Shown here: positions 25,140-34,999 of the stretch, one piece after another | Layout: each line of letters opens with the position of its first letter | How positions within the stretch are numbered: the first letter of the stretch is position 1 | DNA from: Microbacterium kyungheense | Lineage (GTDB): Bacteria > Actinomycetota > Actinomycetes > Actinomycetales > Microbacteriaceae | Length of the DNA: 64,000 bases | Assembly: GCF_006783905.1 (NCBI RefSeq) | Contig: NZ_VFPE01000002.1 | Span: forward strand, 248,001 to 312,000 | Reading direction: 5' to 3' | Made by a program: the position numbers and the translations under genes | Notes under the pieces: generated by a model | Databases searched by the model: none | Told to the model about the DNA's origin: nothing | What the model saw: the letters and a program-made list of their open reading frames with translations, nothing else

Positions 25140-26465
25140 TCACGCGTCCGTCGCGGCCCGGCGCAGCAGGGGCTTGGTCACGACGAGCCCGAGCGCCACC
25201 ACGCCGATCCCCGCCGCCAGCACGGCGGCGATGACGATCAGGGCAAGCGGCTGGACGAGGAGCGTGACGCCGGTCAGCGGCAGCATCACCACGGCCGCGA
25301 TCACGGCCGAGCCGATCGCCGTGAGACGCAGCGGCGACATCACCGCGCGCCGGCGTGCGGCATCCATCGTGCGCTGCGGCATCCCGAGCATGTCGAGCGA
25401 GCGATAGAGGTCGCGGCGATCGAGGATGCCGGCGGCCTGGTTGACGCCGACGGAGCAGGCGACCATGAGGAACGAGCCGATGACCGTGATGAGGATGCCG
25501 GTGCGGACGTCGGCGAACAGCTGCGCCGACTCCGCGTCGAGGCCCTTGCCGCCGCCGGCGAGGTCGGCGACGGCGATGCCGACCCCGGCGAAGACGGCCA
25601 TGAAGCTCGTCATGGCGACCCCCGACACCTGGCGCCACGCGGCCTTCGGCGATTCCAGGACGGTGCGCGCGGCGAGCAGCTTCGCCGGACGGGAGGCCCG
25701 GCGCGCCTGCCGCTGAGCGACGACGCGGATGACCCACGGCCCGACGAGGTTGAGGACGGCGAGGGTCCCGCCGAACGCGGCGGCGAGGAATGCGATGATC
25801 ACCAGCGCACTGCCGGCGACCTGCAGGATGCTCATGAGCCCGAACGACACGACGATCACGGCGACGGCGATCCCCGCGCGCACCCACGACAGCGTGGGCG
25901 CGTCCTGACGGGTGCGCACCCCGAGGGGCGAGATGACGACCTGGCGCAGTCCGAGCACCGCGCTGACGGCGGCGAGCACGGCGATTGCGAGCACCGTCCC
26001 CGCGATCAGCGGCGCCGGGAGCACGACGCCGCCCAGGCCCAGCGGTTCGCCGCGGAACGGCACGAGGGCGAGGGCGGGCACGATCGCGAAGTACACGACC
26101 ACGCCCGCGAGCGCACCGGCGAGGGCGAGCACTGTCGATTCGAGCACGGCGAGGGCCGAGACCGTCGCCGGCGTCGCGCCGAGCAGGCGCAGCGTCGCGA
26201 GACGGTCGTCGCGGCGGCGCGCCGAGAGCCGCGCGGCCGCGCCGCCGAGGGACGCCAGCGGCACCACCAGCAGCACGAGGGCGACCACGGCGAGCAGCTG
26301 ATAGGTGAACGCGACGTCGTCCGTCCAGGTCCAGAAGGACTGGGCACCGCCGAGGACGGTGAGCAGCAGCGCCGTCACGATGGCGAACGCGGTGACCGGC
26401 AGCGCGAGCGTCGCGACCCCGGTGGTCCCCGGCCGGGCCAGGAGCCACGCGACACGCGCGATCAC
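25140..26465 (-). CDS. ABC transporter permease, FtsX/MacB-like
   Basis: The 441-residue protein has an N-terminal membrane helix, a segment with RRRDDRLATLRLLGATPATV (the FtsX-family coupling region after the first core helices), and clusters of membrane helices in each half. The second half repeats the pattern (YRSLDMLGMPQRTMDAARRR), as expected for a fused two-domain permease. It works with the ATPase encoded just upstream; the two genes overlap by four bases. Such pairs export peptides, antibiotics or lipids. No substrate clue is visible. Confidence 0.88.
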   Translation of the reverse strand: MIARVAWLLARPGTTGVATLALPVTAFAIVTALLLTVLGGAQSFWTWTDDVAFTYQLLAVVALVLLVVPLASLGGAAARLSARRRDDRLATLRLLGATPATVSALAVLESTVLALAGALAGVVVYFAIVPALALVPFRGEPLGLGGVVLPAPLIAGTVLAIAVLAAVSAVLGLRQVVISPLGVRTRQDAPTLSWVRAGIAVAVIVVSFGLMSILQVAGSALVIIAFLAAAFGGTLAVLNLVGPWVIRVVAQRQARRASRPAKLLAARTVLESPKAAWRQVSGVAMTSFMAVFAGVGIAVADLAGGGKGLDAESAQLFADVRTGILITVIGSFLMVACSVGVNQAAGILDRRDLYRSLDMLGMPQRTMDAARRRAVMSPLRLTAIGSAVIAAVVMLPLTGVTLLVQPLALIVIAAVLAAGIGVVALGLVVTKPLLRRAATDA

Positions 26466-27175
26466 GCGGACGCTCCGGTGGCGTGCGCTCCGACGCGCTC
26501 GCCGACGATGCGCCCGTCTCGCACCTCGACGACGCGCGAGCAGCGGGAGGCGACATCGGCATCGTGCGTGACCATCACGAGGGTGCGGCCCTGGCCGGTC
26601 GTCGAGTGCAGGAGCGCGCCGATGACCTCGGCGGACGTGGTGGAGTCCAGCGCGCCGGTGGGCTCGTCGGCGTACACGACGGCCGCGCCGGTGACCTGCG
26701 CCCGGGCGATGGCGACGCGCTGCGCCTGGCCGCCCGACAGCTGGCCGATCCGACGGTCCTCCATTCCGGCGAGGCCCAGCGCCGCGAGCCAGCCGACGGC
26801 GTGCGAGGTCGCCTCCCGCCGCGGCATGCCGTTGAGCATGAGCGCGAGGGCGACGTTCTCGACGGCGGTGAGCTCGGGGATCAGCAGGCCCTGCTGGAAC
26901 ACGAACCCGAACTCCTCCCGGCGCAGCTGCGAGCGGTCGCGTTCGTTCATCGCGTCGACCTGCACACGACCTGCGCGGCCGTGGAACGCGACGACCCCGG
27001 CGTCGGGGAGGGTGATGCCGGCGAGACAGTGCAGCAGCGTCGTCTTGCCCGAACCCGAAGCGCCCATGATGGCGAGCGACTCTCCGGCGCGCACCGCGAG
27101 CGACACCCCCGCCAGCGCGCGTGTCGTGCCGAAGGACTTCTCGAGGCCGGCGGCCTCGATCACGAATGAACTCAT
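26462..27175 (-). CDS. ABC transporter ATP-binding protein, LolD/MacB type
   Basis: The 237-residue ATPase has a Walker A GASGSGKTT (about 38-46), Q-loop FVFQQGLLIPELT, signature LSGGQAQRVAIARA, Walker B VVYADEPTGALD and the switch histidine in MVTHDADVA. The order and spacing match the MacB/LolD branch, which pairs with FtsX-like permeases. The ATG at 27175 follows GGTGGGAG. It is translationally coupled to the permease gene. No regulator is adjacent. Confidence 0.95.
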   Translation of the reverse strand: MSSFVIEAAGLEKSFGTTRALAGVSLAVRAGESLAIMGASGSGKTTLLHCLAGITLPDAGVVAFHGRAGRVQVDAMNERDRSQLRREEFGFVFQQGLLIPELTAVENVALALMLNGMPRREATSHAVGWLAALGLAGMEDRRIGQLSGGQAQRVAIARAQVTGAAVVYADEPTGALDSTTSAEVIGALLHSTTGQGRTLVMVTHDADVASRCSRVVEVRDGRIVGERVGAHATGASA

Positions 27176-27287
27176 GCTCCCACCGTGCCGTGCGCGGGCG
27201 CCGCGGCGCGTCGGGCGGGAGAGTGATCCGGCGCCGTCCTCGTCATCCTCGCGGATGATCCGTGGCCGGCACCGCGGTGCCGCGGCC

Positions 27288-28601
27288 TCAGTCCGGCATG
27301 GCCTCGGCCGCCGCGCGCGCCGCCGCGGGGAGTGCGTCGACGATGCGCGAGACGGCGGCGTCGTCATGGGATGCCGATACGAACCATGCCTCGAAGACCG
27401 ACGGCGGCAGCGACACGCCCTGCGCGAGCATGGCCCGGAAGAACGGCGGGTAGCGGAACGCCTCCTGCGCCTTCACGGTGTCGTAGTCGGTCGGCGCCTC
27501 GGCGGCGAACTGGATCGAGAACAGGTTGCCCGAGCGCTGCAGCACATGCGTGACACCGGCCTCGTCGAGGGCGGATGTCGCGGCCTCCGCGATCGTCGTC
27601 GCGGCGGCGTCGATGCGGGCGTAGGCGTCCGCGTCGAGGTGGTCGAGCGTCGCACGCCCGGCCGCGACCGCGAGCGGATTGCCGCTCAGCGTGCCCGCCT
27701 GGTAGACGGGACCCAGCGGCGCCAGCAGCTCCATGAGGGCCGCCGGGCCGCCGATGGCAGCGAGGGGGAGCCCGCCGCCGACCACCTTGCCGAACGTGAT
27801 GAGATCGGGCGCGAAGGGCACCGGATCGATGCCGTACCAGCCGGCCGGCCCGACGCGGAAGCCGGTGAGCACCTCGTCGAGGATCAGCAGCGCACCGTGC
27901 GCGTGCACGATGTCGGCCAGCGCGGCGTTGAAGCCGTGCGCGGGCGGAACGATGCCCATGTTGGCGGGCGCGGCCTCGACGATCACCGCGGCGATCTCGT
28001 CGCCGCGCGCCGCGAACACCTCGCGCACCGCGCCGAGATCGTTGTAGGGGATGACGAGCGTCTGCGCGGCGATGGCGGCGGGAACGCCCGCCGAACCCGG
28101 CATCGCGAGCGTGGCGACGCCCGATCCCGCCTCGGCCAGCAGTCCGTCGGAGTGCCCGTGGTAGTGCCCGGCGAACTTGACGACGAGGTCCCGGCCGGTC
28201 GCGCCCCGCGCGAGACGGATGGCGGTCATCGTCGCCTCGGTGCCCGTCGACACGAGCCGAACGCGCTCCACCGGGTGTGCGCCGTCGCGGGTGACGCGTG
28301 CGGCGATGAGCTCGGCGAGCTCGGTCTCGCCCGGCGTGCTCGCACCGAACCCGAGACCGTGGGCCGCGGCATCCTGCACCGCCTTCACGACGGCGGGATG
28401 CGCGTGACCGAGGATCGCCGGGCCCCACGAGCCGACGAGGTCGACGTATTCGCGGCCCTCGACGTCGGTGACGTACGGGCCGGATGCCGACACGAAGAAG
28501 CGCGGCGTCTCGGCCACCGAGCCGAAGGCGCGTACGGGCGAGTTCACGCCGCCGGGCATGGCTCCGCGCGCGCGATCGAACTCCTGTGCGTTGGTCGTCA
28601 T
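27288..28601 (-). CDS. hemL: Glutamate-1-semialdehyde 2,1-aminomutase
   Basis: The 437-residue PLP enzyme begins with the family-specific [15 protein letters not shown] and has [41 protein letters not shown] and the PLP lysine K272 in [12 protein letters not shown]. It converts glutamate-1-semialdehyde to 5-aminolevulinate, the second step of the C5 pathway started by HemA in the divergent unit. The gene is last in the leftward heme operon and overlaps hemB by four bases. The ATG at 28601 is the natural start; an upstream frame extension lies inside hemB. Confidence 0.97.
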   Translation of the reverse strand: MTTNAQEFDRARGAMPGGVNSPVRAFGSVAETPRFFVSASGPYVTDVEGREYVDLVGSWGPAILGHAHPAVVKAVQDAAAHGLGFGASTPGETELAELIAARVTRDGAHPVERVRLVSTGTEATMTAIRLARGATGRDLVVKFAGHYHGHSDGLLAEAGSGVATLAMPGSAGVPAAIAAQTLVIPYNDLGAVREVFAARGDEIAAVIVEAAPANMGIVPPAHGFNAALADIVHAHGALLILDEVLTGFRVGPAGWYGIDPVPFAPDLITFGKVVGGGLPLAAIGGPAALMELLAPLGPVYQAGTLSGNPLAVAAGRATLDHLDADAYARIDAAATTIAEAATSALDEAGVTHVLQRSGNLFSIQFAAEAPTDYDTVKAQEAFRYPPFFRAMLAQGVSLPPSVFEAWFVSASHDDAAVSRIVDALPAAARAAAEAMPD

Positions 28602-29569
28602 CGGATCCACTCCGCAAGCTCCAGTGCCCAATAGGTCAGCACGGCGTCGGCGCCGGCGCGGCGGATGCTCACCACCGACTCCTCGATCGCGCGGCGGCGG
28701 TCGATCCAGCCGTGGGCGGCGGCCGCCTCGATCATGGCGTACTCGCCCGACACCTGGTAGGCCCACACCGGGACCGGACTGGATGCCGCGGCGTCGGCCA
28801 GGACGTCCAGATAGCTCATCGCCGGCTTGACCATGACGATGTCGGCGCCCTCGGCGATGTCGAGGTCGAGCTCACGGGCGCCTTCGCGGCGGTTCGCGGG
28901 GTCCTGCTGGTAGGTGCGGCGGTCGCCCTGCAGCGAGGACTGCACGGCCTCGCGGAATGGCCCGTAGAACGCCGACGCGTACTTGGCGGCGTACGCGAGG
29001 ATCGGCGTGTTCGCGTAGCCCGCGTCGTCGAGCGCGTCGCGCACGGCGGCCACCTGGCCGTCCATCATGCCCGACAGCCCGAGCAGCTGCGATCCGGCCG
29101 CTGCCTGGGCGACCCCCATCTCGCGGTACCGGTCGAGGGTCGCGTCGTTGTCGACGTAGCCGTCCGCGTCGAGCACGCCGCAGTGGCCGTGGTCGGTGAA
29201 CTCGTCCAGGCACAGATCCGTCTGCACCACGAGCGCGTCGCCGGCCTCGGCGACGGCCACGCGTGTCGCGACGTTGAGGATGCCGTCGGGGTCGGTGGCT
29301 CCGGAGCCCACGGCGTCCTTGTGCTCGGGCACGCCGAACAGCATCAGGCCGCCGATGCCGGCGGCGGCGGCATCGGCCACGACGCGCTTGAGGGAGTCCG
29401 TCGTGTGCTGGAGGACACCGGGCATCGACGAGATCGGCACGGGTGCGCCGGCCCCCTCGCGCACGAAGACGGGGAGGATCAGCTCGGCGGGGTGCAGGCG
29501 GGTCTCGGCGACGAGCCGGCGCAGGGCGGGCGTCGCGCGCAGGCGGCGGGGACGGGGGGTGTCGATCAC
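28598..29569 (-). CDS. hemB: Delta-aminolevulinic acid dehydratase (porphobilinogen synthase)
   Basis: The 323-residue protein has [20 protein letters not shown] near the start, the metal-site region [13 protein letters not shown], the Schiff-base lysines in [14 protein letters not shown] and [13 protein letters not shown], and [10 protein letters not shown]. It joins two 5-aminolevulinates into porphobilinogen. The GTG start at 29569 overlaps the hemC stop (GTGA), so coupled translation is likely. The C-terminus overlaps hemL by four bases. The open frame extends far upstream but those residues are antisense-like shadow of hemC. Confidence 0.96.
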   Translation of the reverse strand: MIDTPRPRRLRATPALRRLVAETRLHPAELILPVFVREGAGAPVPISSMPGVLQHTTDSLKRVVADAAAAGIGGLMLFGVPEHKDAVGSGATDPDGILNVATRVAVAEAGDALVVQTDLCLDEFTDHGHCGVLDADGYVDNDATLDRYREMGVAQAAAGSQLLGLSGMMDGQVAAVRDALDDAGYANTPILAYAAKYASAFYGPFREAVQSSLQGDRRTYQQDPANRREGARELDLDIAEGADIVMVKPAMSYLDVLADAAASSPVPVWAYQVSGEYAMIEAAAAHGWIDRRRAIEESVVSIRRAGADAVLTYWALELAEWIR

Positions 29570-30492
29570 GGGCGTTCTCCGGTCAGGTCGGCGGCGCCGG
29601 CGTCGAGCAGCTCCCGGGCGACGGCGGACGCGATGTCGCGGGCGGCTTCGGGCTCGGGCCAGACCGTCGCGTGCGACGAGGTGAGGATCGTGGTGCCGTC
29701 GAGGCTGTACACACTCGCCGACAGCAGCAGGAGCCCGGCGTCGACGACGGCCCGCGCGCCGACGGGAGCGGAGCATCCTGCTTCGAGCAGCGCGAGCACG
29801 CCGCGCTCGGCCTCGACGGCCGCGCGGGTCTCGGCGTGATCGAGGGCGCTGACGAGGTCTTCCTCGCCACGGCGGACCTCGACCGCCAGGGCCCCCTGGC
29901 CCGGGGCCGTCGGCCACGCATCGGCGTCGAGGAATTCGGTCACGACGTCCGCGCGCCCGATGCGCCGGAGGCCGGCGGCGGCCAGGATGACGGCATCCAG
30001 CTCTCCGCTCGTGACCTTGCCCAGCCGCGTGTCGACGTTCCCGCGGATGTCGACGACCTGCAGGTCGGGTCGCCGCGCGCGCAGCTGTGCCATGCGGCGC
30101 GGGGAGCCGGTGCCGATGCGCGCGCCGGCGGGCAGCTCGTCGAGCGTCAGGCCGTCGCGGGCGATGAGCGCGTCGCGGGGGTCCTCCCGGGCCGGGATCG
30201 CGGCGACCACGAGGCGTTCGTGCGGCGCCGTGGGCAGGTCCTTCAGGGAGTGGACGATGATGTCGCACTCGTCGGCCTCGAGGGCGTCGCGCAGCGCTCC
30301 GGTGAACAGGCCCGTGCCGCCCGCGCGCGACAGCGGCTCGTTGGAGCGGTCGCCGTCGGTGGTGATGGTGACGATCTCGGTGGCGACTCCGGTCGCGTCG
30401 GCCAGGTCGTCCGCGAACATCCCGGTCTGGGCGAGAGCCAGCGTGCTGCCGCGCGTCCCGATCCGCAGCGTGCTCCCGGACGCGCTGCTCAT
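29566..30492 (-). CDS. hemC: Hydroxymethylbilane synthase (porphobilinogen deaminase)
   Basis: The 308-residue protein opens [15 protein letters not shown], then [28 protein letters not shown] and [20 protein letters not shown], and has the dipyrromethane cofactor cysteine C240 in [10 protein letters not shown]. It polymerises four porphobilinogens into hydroxymethylbilane. A hemD gene would usually follow and is missing from this cluster. Both ends overlap neighbours by four bases (hemQ before, hemB after), so the unit is tightly packed. Confidence 0.96.
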   Translation of the reverse strand: MSSASGSTLRIGTRGSTLALAQTGMFADDLADATGVATEIVTITTDGDRSNEPLSRAGGTGLFTGALRDALEADECDIIVHSLKDLPTAPHERLVVAAIPAREDPRDALIARDGLTLDELPAGARIGTGSPRRMAQLRARRPDLQVVDIRGNVDTRLGKVTSGELDAVILAAAGLRRIGRADVVTEFLDADAWPTAPGQGALAVEVRRGEEDLVSALDHAETRAAVEAERGVLALLEAGCSAPVGARAVVDAGLLLLSASVYSLDGTTILTSSHATVWPEPEAARDIASAVARELLDAGAADLTGERP

Positions 30493-31187
30493 GCCAGCAC
30501 CTCGGCGATCTCGTCGAGGCCGATGCGGCGCCCGGTGAAGAACGGCACCTCTTCGCGCACGTGGCGACGCGCCTCGGTCTGGCGCAGGTCCCGCATGAGG
30601 TCGACCAGGTCGACGAGCTCGGGGGCCTCGAGGGCGAGGATCCACTCGTAGTCGCCGAGCGCGAACGACGCGACGGTGTTGCTCAGCACGCTGCGGTGGG
30701 CGGCGCCCTTGCGGCCGTGGTCGGCGAGCATCTGACGGCGCTCGTCGTCGGGAAGGATGTACCAGTCGTACGAGCGCACGAACGGGTAGACGGTGAGCCA
30801 CGCCTCAGGGTCCTTGTCGCGCATGAACGCCGGCAGGTGGCTGGCCGAGAACTCGGCGTCGCGGTGCACGCCCATGACGTTCCACACCGGCAGCAGGCCC
30901 GCGAGCGGCTCGGCGCGGCGCAGCGTCCGCAGCGCCGACTGCAGCACCTCGGGAGCGATCCCGACGCCCGTGAGCCAGATCATGAGGTCGGCGTCGGCAC
31001 GCAGGCCGGAGACGTCGTAGAAGCCGCGGACGACGACGCCGGCGGCCTCGACCTCGGCGACGGCGGCGGCCAGGTCGCCCGCCGGAGCCGGACCCGCCCC
31101 GCGGTTGCCGGCGGAGTCTCGCCGGAACACGGCCCACAGGGTGTAGCCGAGAGTGTCAGGGGAGGTCTGGGCCGGGGAGTCCGTCAT
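30489..31187 (-). CDS. hemQ: Coproheme decarboxylase HemQ (chlorite dismutase family)
   Basis: The 232-residue protein matches actinobacterial Hem[51 protein letters not shown] with the reactive tyrosine region, and the heme-side histidine in [20 protein letters not shown]. It decarboxylates coproheme to heme b, the last step of the coproporphyrin-dependent pathway. Its place between cgoX and hemC fits that pathway. True chlorite dismutase activity is unlikely because there is no perchlorate context. A gap of about 60 bp separates it from cgoX. Confidence 0.95.
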   Translation of the reverse strand: MTDSPAQTSPDTLGYTLWAVFRRDSAGNRGAGPAPAGDLAAAVAEVEAAGVVVRGFYDVSGLRADADLMIWLTGVGIAPEVLQSALRTLRRAEPLAGLLPVWNVMGVHRDAEFSASHLPAFMRDKDPEAWLTVYPFVRSYDWYILPDDERRQMLADHGRKGAAHRSVLSNTVASFALGDYEWILALEAPELVDLVDLMRDLRQTEARRHVREEVPFFTGRRIGLDEIAEVLA

Positions 31188-31246
31188 ACCTCTATCCTTT
31201 CACTCCCGCCTGAGCGGTTCGCCGTGAGAACGCGCCGCGCGACCGG

Positions 31247-32461
31247 TCAGCGGGCCAGCAGGCCGGCCGCCGTGCGTTCGGCGTGCGCGACGATGCCGGC
31301 CAGGCCCGACCCTGCCACCGTCTCGCCGACGATCGTCACCCCTTCGGGCGGAACGGATGCCGCACCCGGCCGGATCCAGGACACGTGCGCGGCGCCGACC
31401 ACCGTCGGCAGGCGGACTCCGAGCAGCGTCTCGGCGTCGGCTCGGGCATCGGCGACCGGGTCCGCGGGGGTCTGGTCGTACGACAGCCGGACGACGTGCC
31501 GGCCCGCGGCCTCCTCGCGCAGCCAGGCCCACTTCGCCGTCGCGTGCGTGAGCGCGCGGGCGCGCGCCGGGGCGCCCGCGGCCACGAGCAGCCCGGTGCC
31601 GCGGGGGGCGGCATCCAGTTCGTCCTGCTCGACCACGAGGGTGACGAGGTCGATGCGGCGGCCCGGGGGCGGAGGGGCGGCGACGCCGGGCGCCGCGACG
31701 ATGACGGTGCCGGCGAGGCGGGACGGGTCGTCGACCCGCGTGTTCAGGCGCACCTCCCCGCCGAGCCGTCCGACGTCGGCGGCCAGCGCCGGGACGATGC
31801 GGTTGATGCCGCCGCGGATGCCGGCCACGGCTGCTCCCGGCGGGGCGGCGGCACGCAGCCGCGCGACGGCACCGCCCAGCGAGCCGGCCTCGCGCACGGC
31901 GTCGGCGAGGCCGGGATGCGCGCGGGCGACGGGGAGGTCGTCGGGGTGCTGCGAGTGCACGCCGTGCACGACCGGCGCGACGAGCAGGTCGACCATCGCG
32001 TCTCCGTATCGCGACCGGACGAGCGCCCCGAGCGTCGCCGGCACGTCGCCGACGGGCACGGCGTCCCGCTCGACCGCACGCTCGGCGGCCGGGCGGCCGA
32101 TGACCCGCACGACGTCCTCTGCCAGCGGCTCCGCGGGGATGCCCAGCAGCGCCGTCGCCGGCAGCGGCACGGCCTCGCCCGACACCGGCTGCAGCCACGC
32201 GGGGCCGGGAGCGGGCGCCACGATGTCGTCCTGCAGGCCGAGCTCGGCGAGCAGGGCTGCCACGACGCCGCCACGCACCGCGAAGCTCTCGGCGGCGGCA
32301 TCCAATCCGATCCCGGCGACCTCGTGGCGGGCGACGGTGCCGCCGAGATGATCGGATGCCTCGAACACCGTCACCCGGGCGCCCGAGGCGGCGAGCCGGC
32401 GGGCCACGACGAGCCCGCCGACGCCGCCCCCGACGATCGAGAAGCCGGAGCGGTCAGGCAT
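31247..32461 (-). CDS. hemY: Coproporphyrinogen III oxidase (HemG/HemY family flavoprotein)
   Basis: The 404-residue flavoprotein starts [20 protein letters not shown] (dinucleotide fold), continues with [20 protein letters not shown], and ends [20 protein letters not shown], the typical second FAD contact of protoporphyrinogen/coproporphyrinogen oxidases. With HemQ present in the same cluster it most likely oxidises coproporphyrinogen III to coproporphyrin III (also named cgoX). It is shorter than many relatives (about 450-470), mainly in the substrate domain. It overlaps hemE by eight bases. Confidence 0.93.
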   Translation of the reverse strand: MPDRSGFSIVGGGVGGLVVARRLAASGARVTVFEASDHLGGTVARHEVAGIGLDAAAESFAVRGGVVAALLAELGLQDDIVAPAPGPAWLQPVSGEAVPLPATALLGIPAEPLAEDVVRVIGRPAAERAVERDAVPVGDVPATLGALVRSRYGDAMVDLLVAPVVHGVHSQHPDDLPVARAHPGLADAVREAGSLGGAVARLRAAAPPGAAVAGIRGGINRIVPALAADVGRLGGEVRLNTRVDDPSRLAGTVIVAAPGVAAPPPPGRRIDLVTLVVEQDELDAAPRGTGLLVAAGAPARARALTHATAKWAWLREEAAGRHVVRLSYDQTPADPVADARADAETLLGVRLPTVVGAAHVSWIRPGAASVPPEGVTIVGETVAGSGLAGIVAHAERTAAGLLAR

Positions 32462-33512
32462 GCGCGTGCACGAACTCCACGATGCGCGTGAGGACGGCGG
32501 GATCGGTGTCGGGCGGCACGCCGTGGCCCAGGTTGAGCACGTGCGCGCGGGCGGCCTTGCCGCGCTCGAGCACGTCGACGATGTGCGCCTCGAGCACCGG
32601 CCACGGCGCGCGCAGCAGCGCGGGGTCGATGTTGCCCTGCACGCTGACGCCCTGACCCACCCGGCGCGCGGCCTCGTCCAGCGGCAGGCGCCAGTCCACG
32701 CCCACCGCGTCGACGCCGATGTCGCGCATCGCGGCGAGCAGCTCGCCGGTGCCGACGCCGAAGTGCACCAGCGGCACGTCGAGGTCGCGCACGGCGTCGA
32801 GCGCGAGGGACGAGAACGGTGCGACGTGCTGCGTGTAGTCGGCGAGGCTGAGCGAGCCCGCCCACGAATCGAACAGCTGTCCGGCCGATGCGCCCGCCTC
32901 GAGCTGCGCGCGCAGGAACGCCCCCGTGATGCCGGCGCACCAGGTGAGCAGTGCGGCCCACGTCTCGGGGTCGGAGTGCATCAGGGCGCGGGTCTTGAGC
33001 TGCTCCTTGGACGGGCCGCCCTCGACGAGGTACGACGCGAGCGTGTAGGGCGCACCCGCGAAGCCGATGAGGGGCGTCGTGCCGAGCTCGGCCACGGTGA
33101 GCGCGACGGCCTCGCGGATCGGCGCGAGCGCTGCGGGGTCCAAGGGCGGCAGCGCCGCGACGTCGGCGGCGGTGCGCACGGGATTCTCCAGCACGGGCCC
33201 GCGGCCGGCGACGATGCGCACGTCGACGCCTGACAGGCGCACGGGGATCACGATGTCGCTGAAGAAGATGCCCGCATCGACGCCGTGACGGCGCACCGGC
33301 TGCAGCGTGATCTCGCTGGCCAGCTCGGGGTTCAGGCACGCGTCGAGCATGTCGGTGCCGACGCGCAGCTCGCGGTACTCCGGCAGCGAGCGCCCGGCCT
33401 GCCGCATGAACCACACCGGCGTCACCGCAGGCCGTTCGCCCCGGTACGCGCGTATCAGCGCGGGGGGTTCGTTTCTCTGGAGGACGGAAGGGTGAGAGTC
33501 ATGCAACATCAC
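32454..33512 (-). CDS. hemE: Uroporphyrinogen decarboxylase
   Basis: The 352-residue protein has the signature [19 protein letters not shown] near the N-terminus, then [44 protein letters not shown] and the closing [11 protein letters not shown]. It removes four carboxyls from uroporphyrinogen III. GTG at 33512 and ATG at 33509 are adjacent in-frame starts. The -10 element ends six bases before the GTG, so a leaderless mRNA starting at the GTG is likely. It is the first gene of the leftward heme unit. Confidence 0.96.
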   Translation of the reverse strand: MMLHDSHPSVLQRNEPPALIRAYRGERPAVTPVWFMRQAGRSLPEYRELRVGTDMLDACLNPELASEITLQPVRRHGVDAGIFFSDIVIPVRLSGVDVRIVAGRGPVLENPVRTAADVAALPPLDPAALAPIREAVALTVAELGTTPLIGFAGAPYTLASYLVEGGPSKEQLKTRALMHSDPETWAALLTWCAGITGAFLRAQLEAGASAGQLFDSWAGSLSLADYTQHVAPFSSLALDAVRDLDVPLVHFGVGTGELLAAMRDIGVDAVGVDWRLPLDEAARRVGQGVSVQGNIDPALLRAPWPVLEAHIVDVLERGKAARAHVLNLGHGVPPDTDPAVLTRIVEFVHAHA

Positions 33513-33529
33513 ACGTTAAGATTAGAGTC
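33513..33529. promoter_or_regulatory. 17-bp divergent hemE/hemA promoter core with overlapping -10 elements
   Basis: The two start codons are separated by only 17 bp. In it, TAAGAT (33517-33522) reads rightward and TAATCT (33524-33519) reads leftward. Each ends six or seven bases before its GTG, so both mRNAs would be leaderless, and the two -10 boxes share bases. RNA polymerase probably cannot occupy both at once. The -35 regions would lie inside the opposite coding sequences. Confidence 0.65.
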
Positions 33530-34780
33530 GTGCTCCTCTGTCTGACCGCGAACCATCGGAACGCGAGCCTCGACACCCTGGAGCGTCTCTCGGTCGGGGC
33601 GCCCGACGCGACGCGTGCCCTCGTGCGCGATGAGATCTTCGTCTCGGGTGCCGTCGTCCTCGCGACCTGCAGCAGGTTCGAGGCGTACCTCGACATCGAC
33701 GAGCCGCTCACCGGTGGCGAGGCCGTCGCCGTCGAGTCGGTCGTCGAGGCCATGGCCGCGGCATCCGATGTCTCGCCGGATCTGCTGCGCTCGTCGGTCG
33801 CCGTCCATCAGGGCGCGGATGCCGCCGCCCACCTGTTCGCCGTCACCAGCGGTCTGGAGTCGGTCGTCGTCGGTGAGGACGAGATCTCGGGACAGGTGCG
33901 TCGTGCGCTCGATGCCGCGCGCGCCGACGGCCTCACCAGCGGCGAGCTGGAGCGCCTGTTCCAGCGGGCCACCCACACCAGCCGCGGCGTGCGCAACCGC
34001 ACCCAGCTGCGGGGAGCGCACCGCTCGCTCGTGCGCCTCGCCCTCGAACTGGCATCCAGCCGCGTCGCCGACTGGTCTGCCGCACGCATCGTGCTCGTCG
34101 GCACCGGCCGCTACGCCGCGCGCACCGTCGACGCGCTGCGCGCTCGCGGCGCCGGCGACATCCACGTGTTCTCGCCCTCGGGTCGCGCCGAGGGCTTCGC
34201 CGTGCAGCGCGGGCTGCTGCCGGTGACCGATTTCGCCGCGGCGGCCGCGCAGGCGGACGTGGTGATCACGTGCACCGCCGACGCCGTCGTCCACGCCGAC
34301 GCCTTCGCATCCGGACGCCGCGTGCTGGTGATCGACCTGGGCCTGCCGCGCAACGTCGACCCGGCTGTCGGCGAGGTTGACGGCGTCGAGCTGCTGGACC
34401 TCGAGACGATCCGCCTGCACGCGCCGCTGGAGGAGTTCAGCGCGCACGCCGACGCCCGCGCCATCGTCGGCGACGCCGCGACCGAGTTCCACGCCGACCG
34501 CGAGGTGGGCCCCGCGATCGCCGCGCTGCGCGGCGAGGTGCTCAAGGTGGTCGACGACGAGATCGCCCGGGCGCGCGCCCGCGGCGCCGGCGACGACGTC
34601 GAGGCCGCGCTGCGCCACCTCGCCGGTGTGCTGCTGCACAAGCCGTCCGTGCGCATGCGCGAGCTCGCCGTCGAAGGACGCGTCGGCGATGTCCGCAGCG
34701 CCCTCGAGCTGCTGCACGGCCTGTCGGTCGACACCCCGGGCGCCGTCGACGACGACGACGACCTCTGGGCCACGGCGTAG
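33530..34780 (+). CDS. hemA: Glutamyl-tRNA reductase
   Basis: The 416-residue protein starts MLLCLTANHRNASLDTLERL and has the catalytic cysteine C47 in VLATCSRFEAY, SGLESVVVGEDEISGQVRRA, and the NADPH domain GTGRYAARTVDALRARGAGD. The C-terminal dimerisation helix follows, with LLHKPSVRMRELA. It reduces glutamyl-tRNA to glutamate-1-semialdehyde, the first committed step of heme synthesis. The GTG start at 33530 lies seven bases after a -10 box, suggesting a leaderless transcript. It faces away from the other heme genes. Confidence 0.96.
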   Translation: MLLCLTANHRNASLDTLERLSVGAPDATRALVRDEIFVSGAVVLATCSRFEAYLDIDEPLTGGEAVAVESVVEAMAAASDVSPDLLRSSVAVHQGADAAAHLFAVTSGLESVVVGEDEISGQVRRALDAARADGLTSGELERLFQRATHTSRGVRNRTQLRGAHRSLVRLALELASSRVADWSAARIVLVGTGRYAARTVDALRARGAGDIHVFSPSGRAEGFAVQRGLLPVTDFAAAAAQADVVITCTADAVVHADAFASGRRVLVIDLGLPRNVDPAVGEVDGVELLDLETIRLHAPLEEFSAHADARAIVGDAATEFHADREVGPAIAALRGEVLKVVDDEIARARARGAGDDVEAALRHLAGVLLHKPSVRMRELAVEGRVGDVRSALELLHGLSVDTPGAVDDDDDLWATA

Positions 34781-34865
34781 GGGTTCGCACAGGGATGCCG
34801 GCGGCTCGTGCCGACCGAGCGCTTCGTGGTGTGCGGCCGACGCTTGCTCGCGGGGGCGGCAAGTC

Positions 34866-34947
34866 TTTGCAAGTCATGCAAGAAATGGGCGTATCTGCGC
34901 AAGAAGCAGACAATCCCTTGAGAACTCGCGCGCGACCGCTCTAGATT
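34866..34947 (+). promoter_or_regulatory. Promoter and repeated TGCAAG sites before the secreted beta-helix gene
   Basis: TTGAGA (34918-34923) and TAGATT (34942-34947) are separated by 18 bp and form a good housekeeping-type promoter. Upstream lie TTGCAAG, ATGCAAG and TGCGCAAG (34867-34903); the first two also form the inverted repeat TTGCA, five bases, TGCAA. A carbohydrate-responsive repressor or activator is a reasonable guess, but none is adjacent. Confidence 0.5.
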
Positions 34948-34999
34948 GAGCGCGAGCGGGCATCGTGGCCCGTCCCACCCCGGATGAAGCGAGTCGACG

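Noticed and set aside
25113-28634. Long plus-strand frame opposite the ABC transporter and hemL genes
   Set aside because: Composition is repetitive and basic and it crosses three well-supported genes on the other strand; it is a coding shadow.
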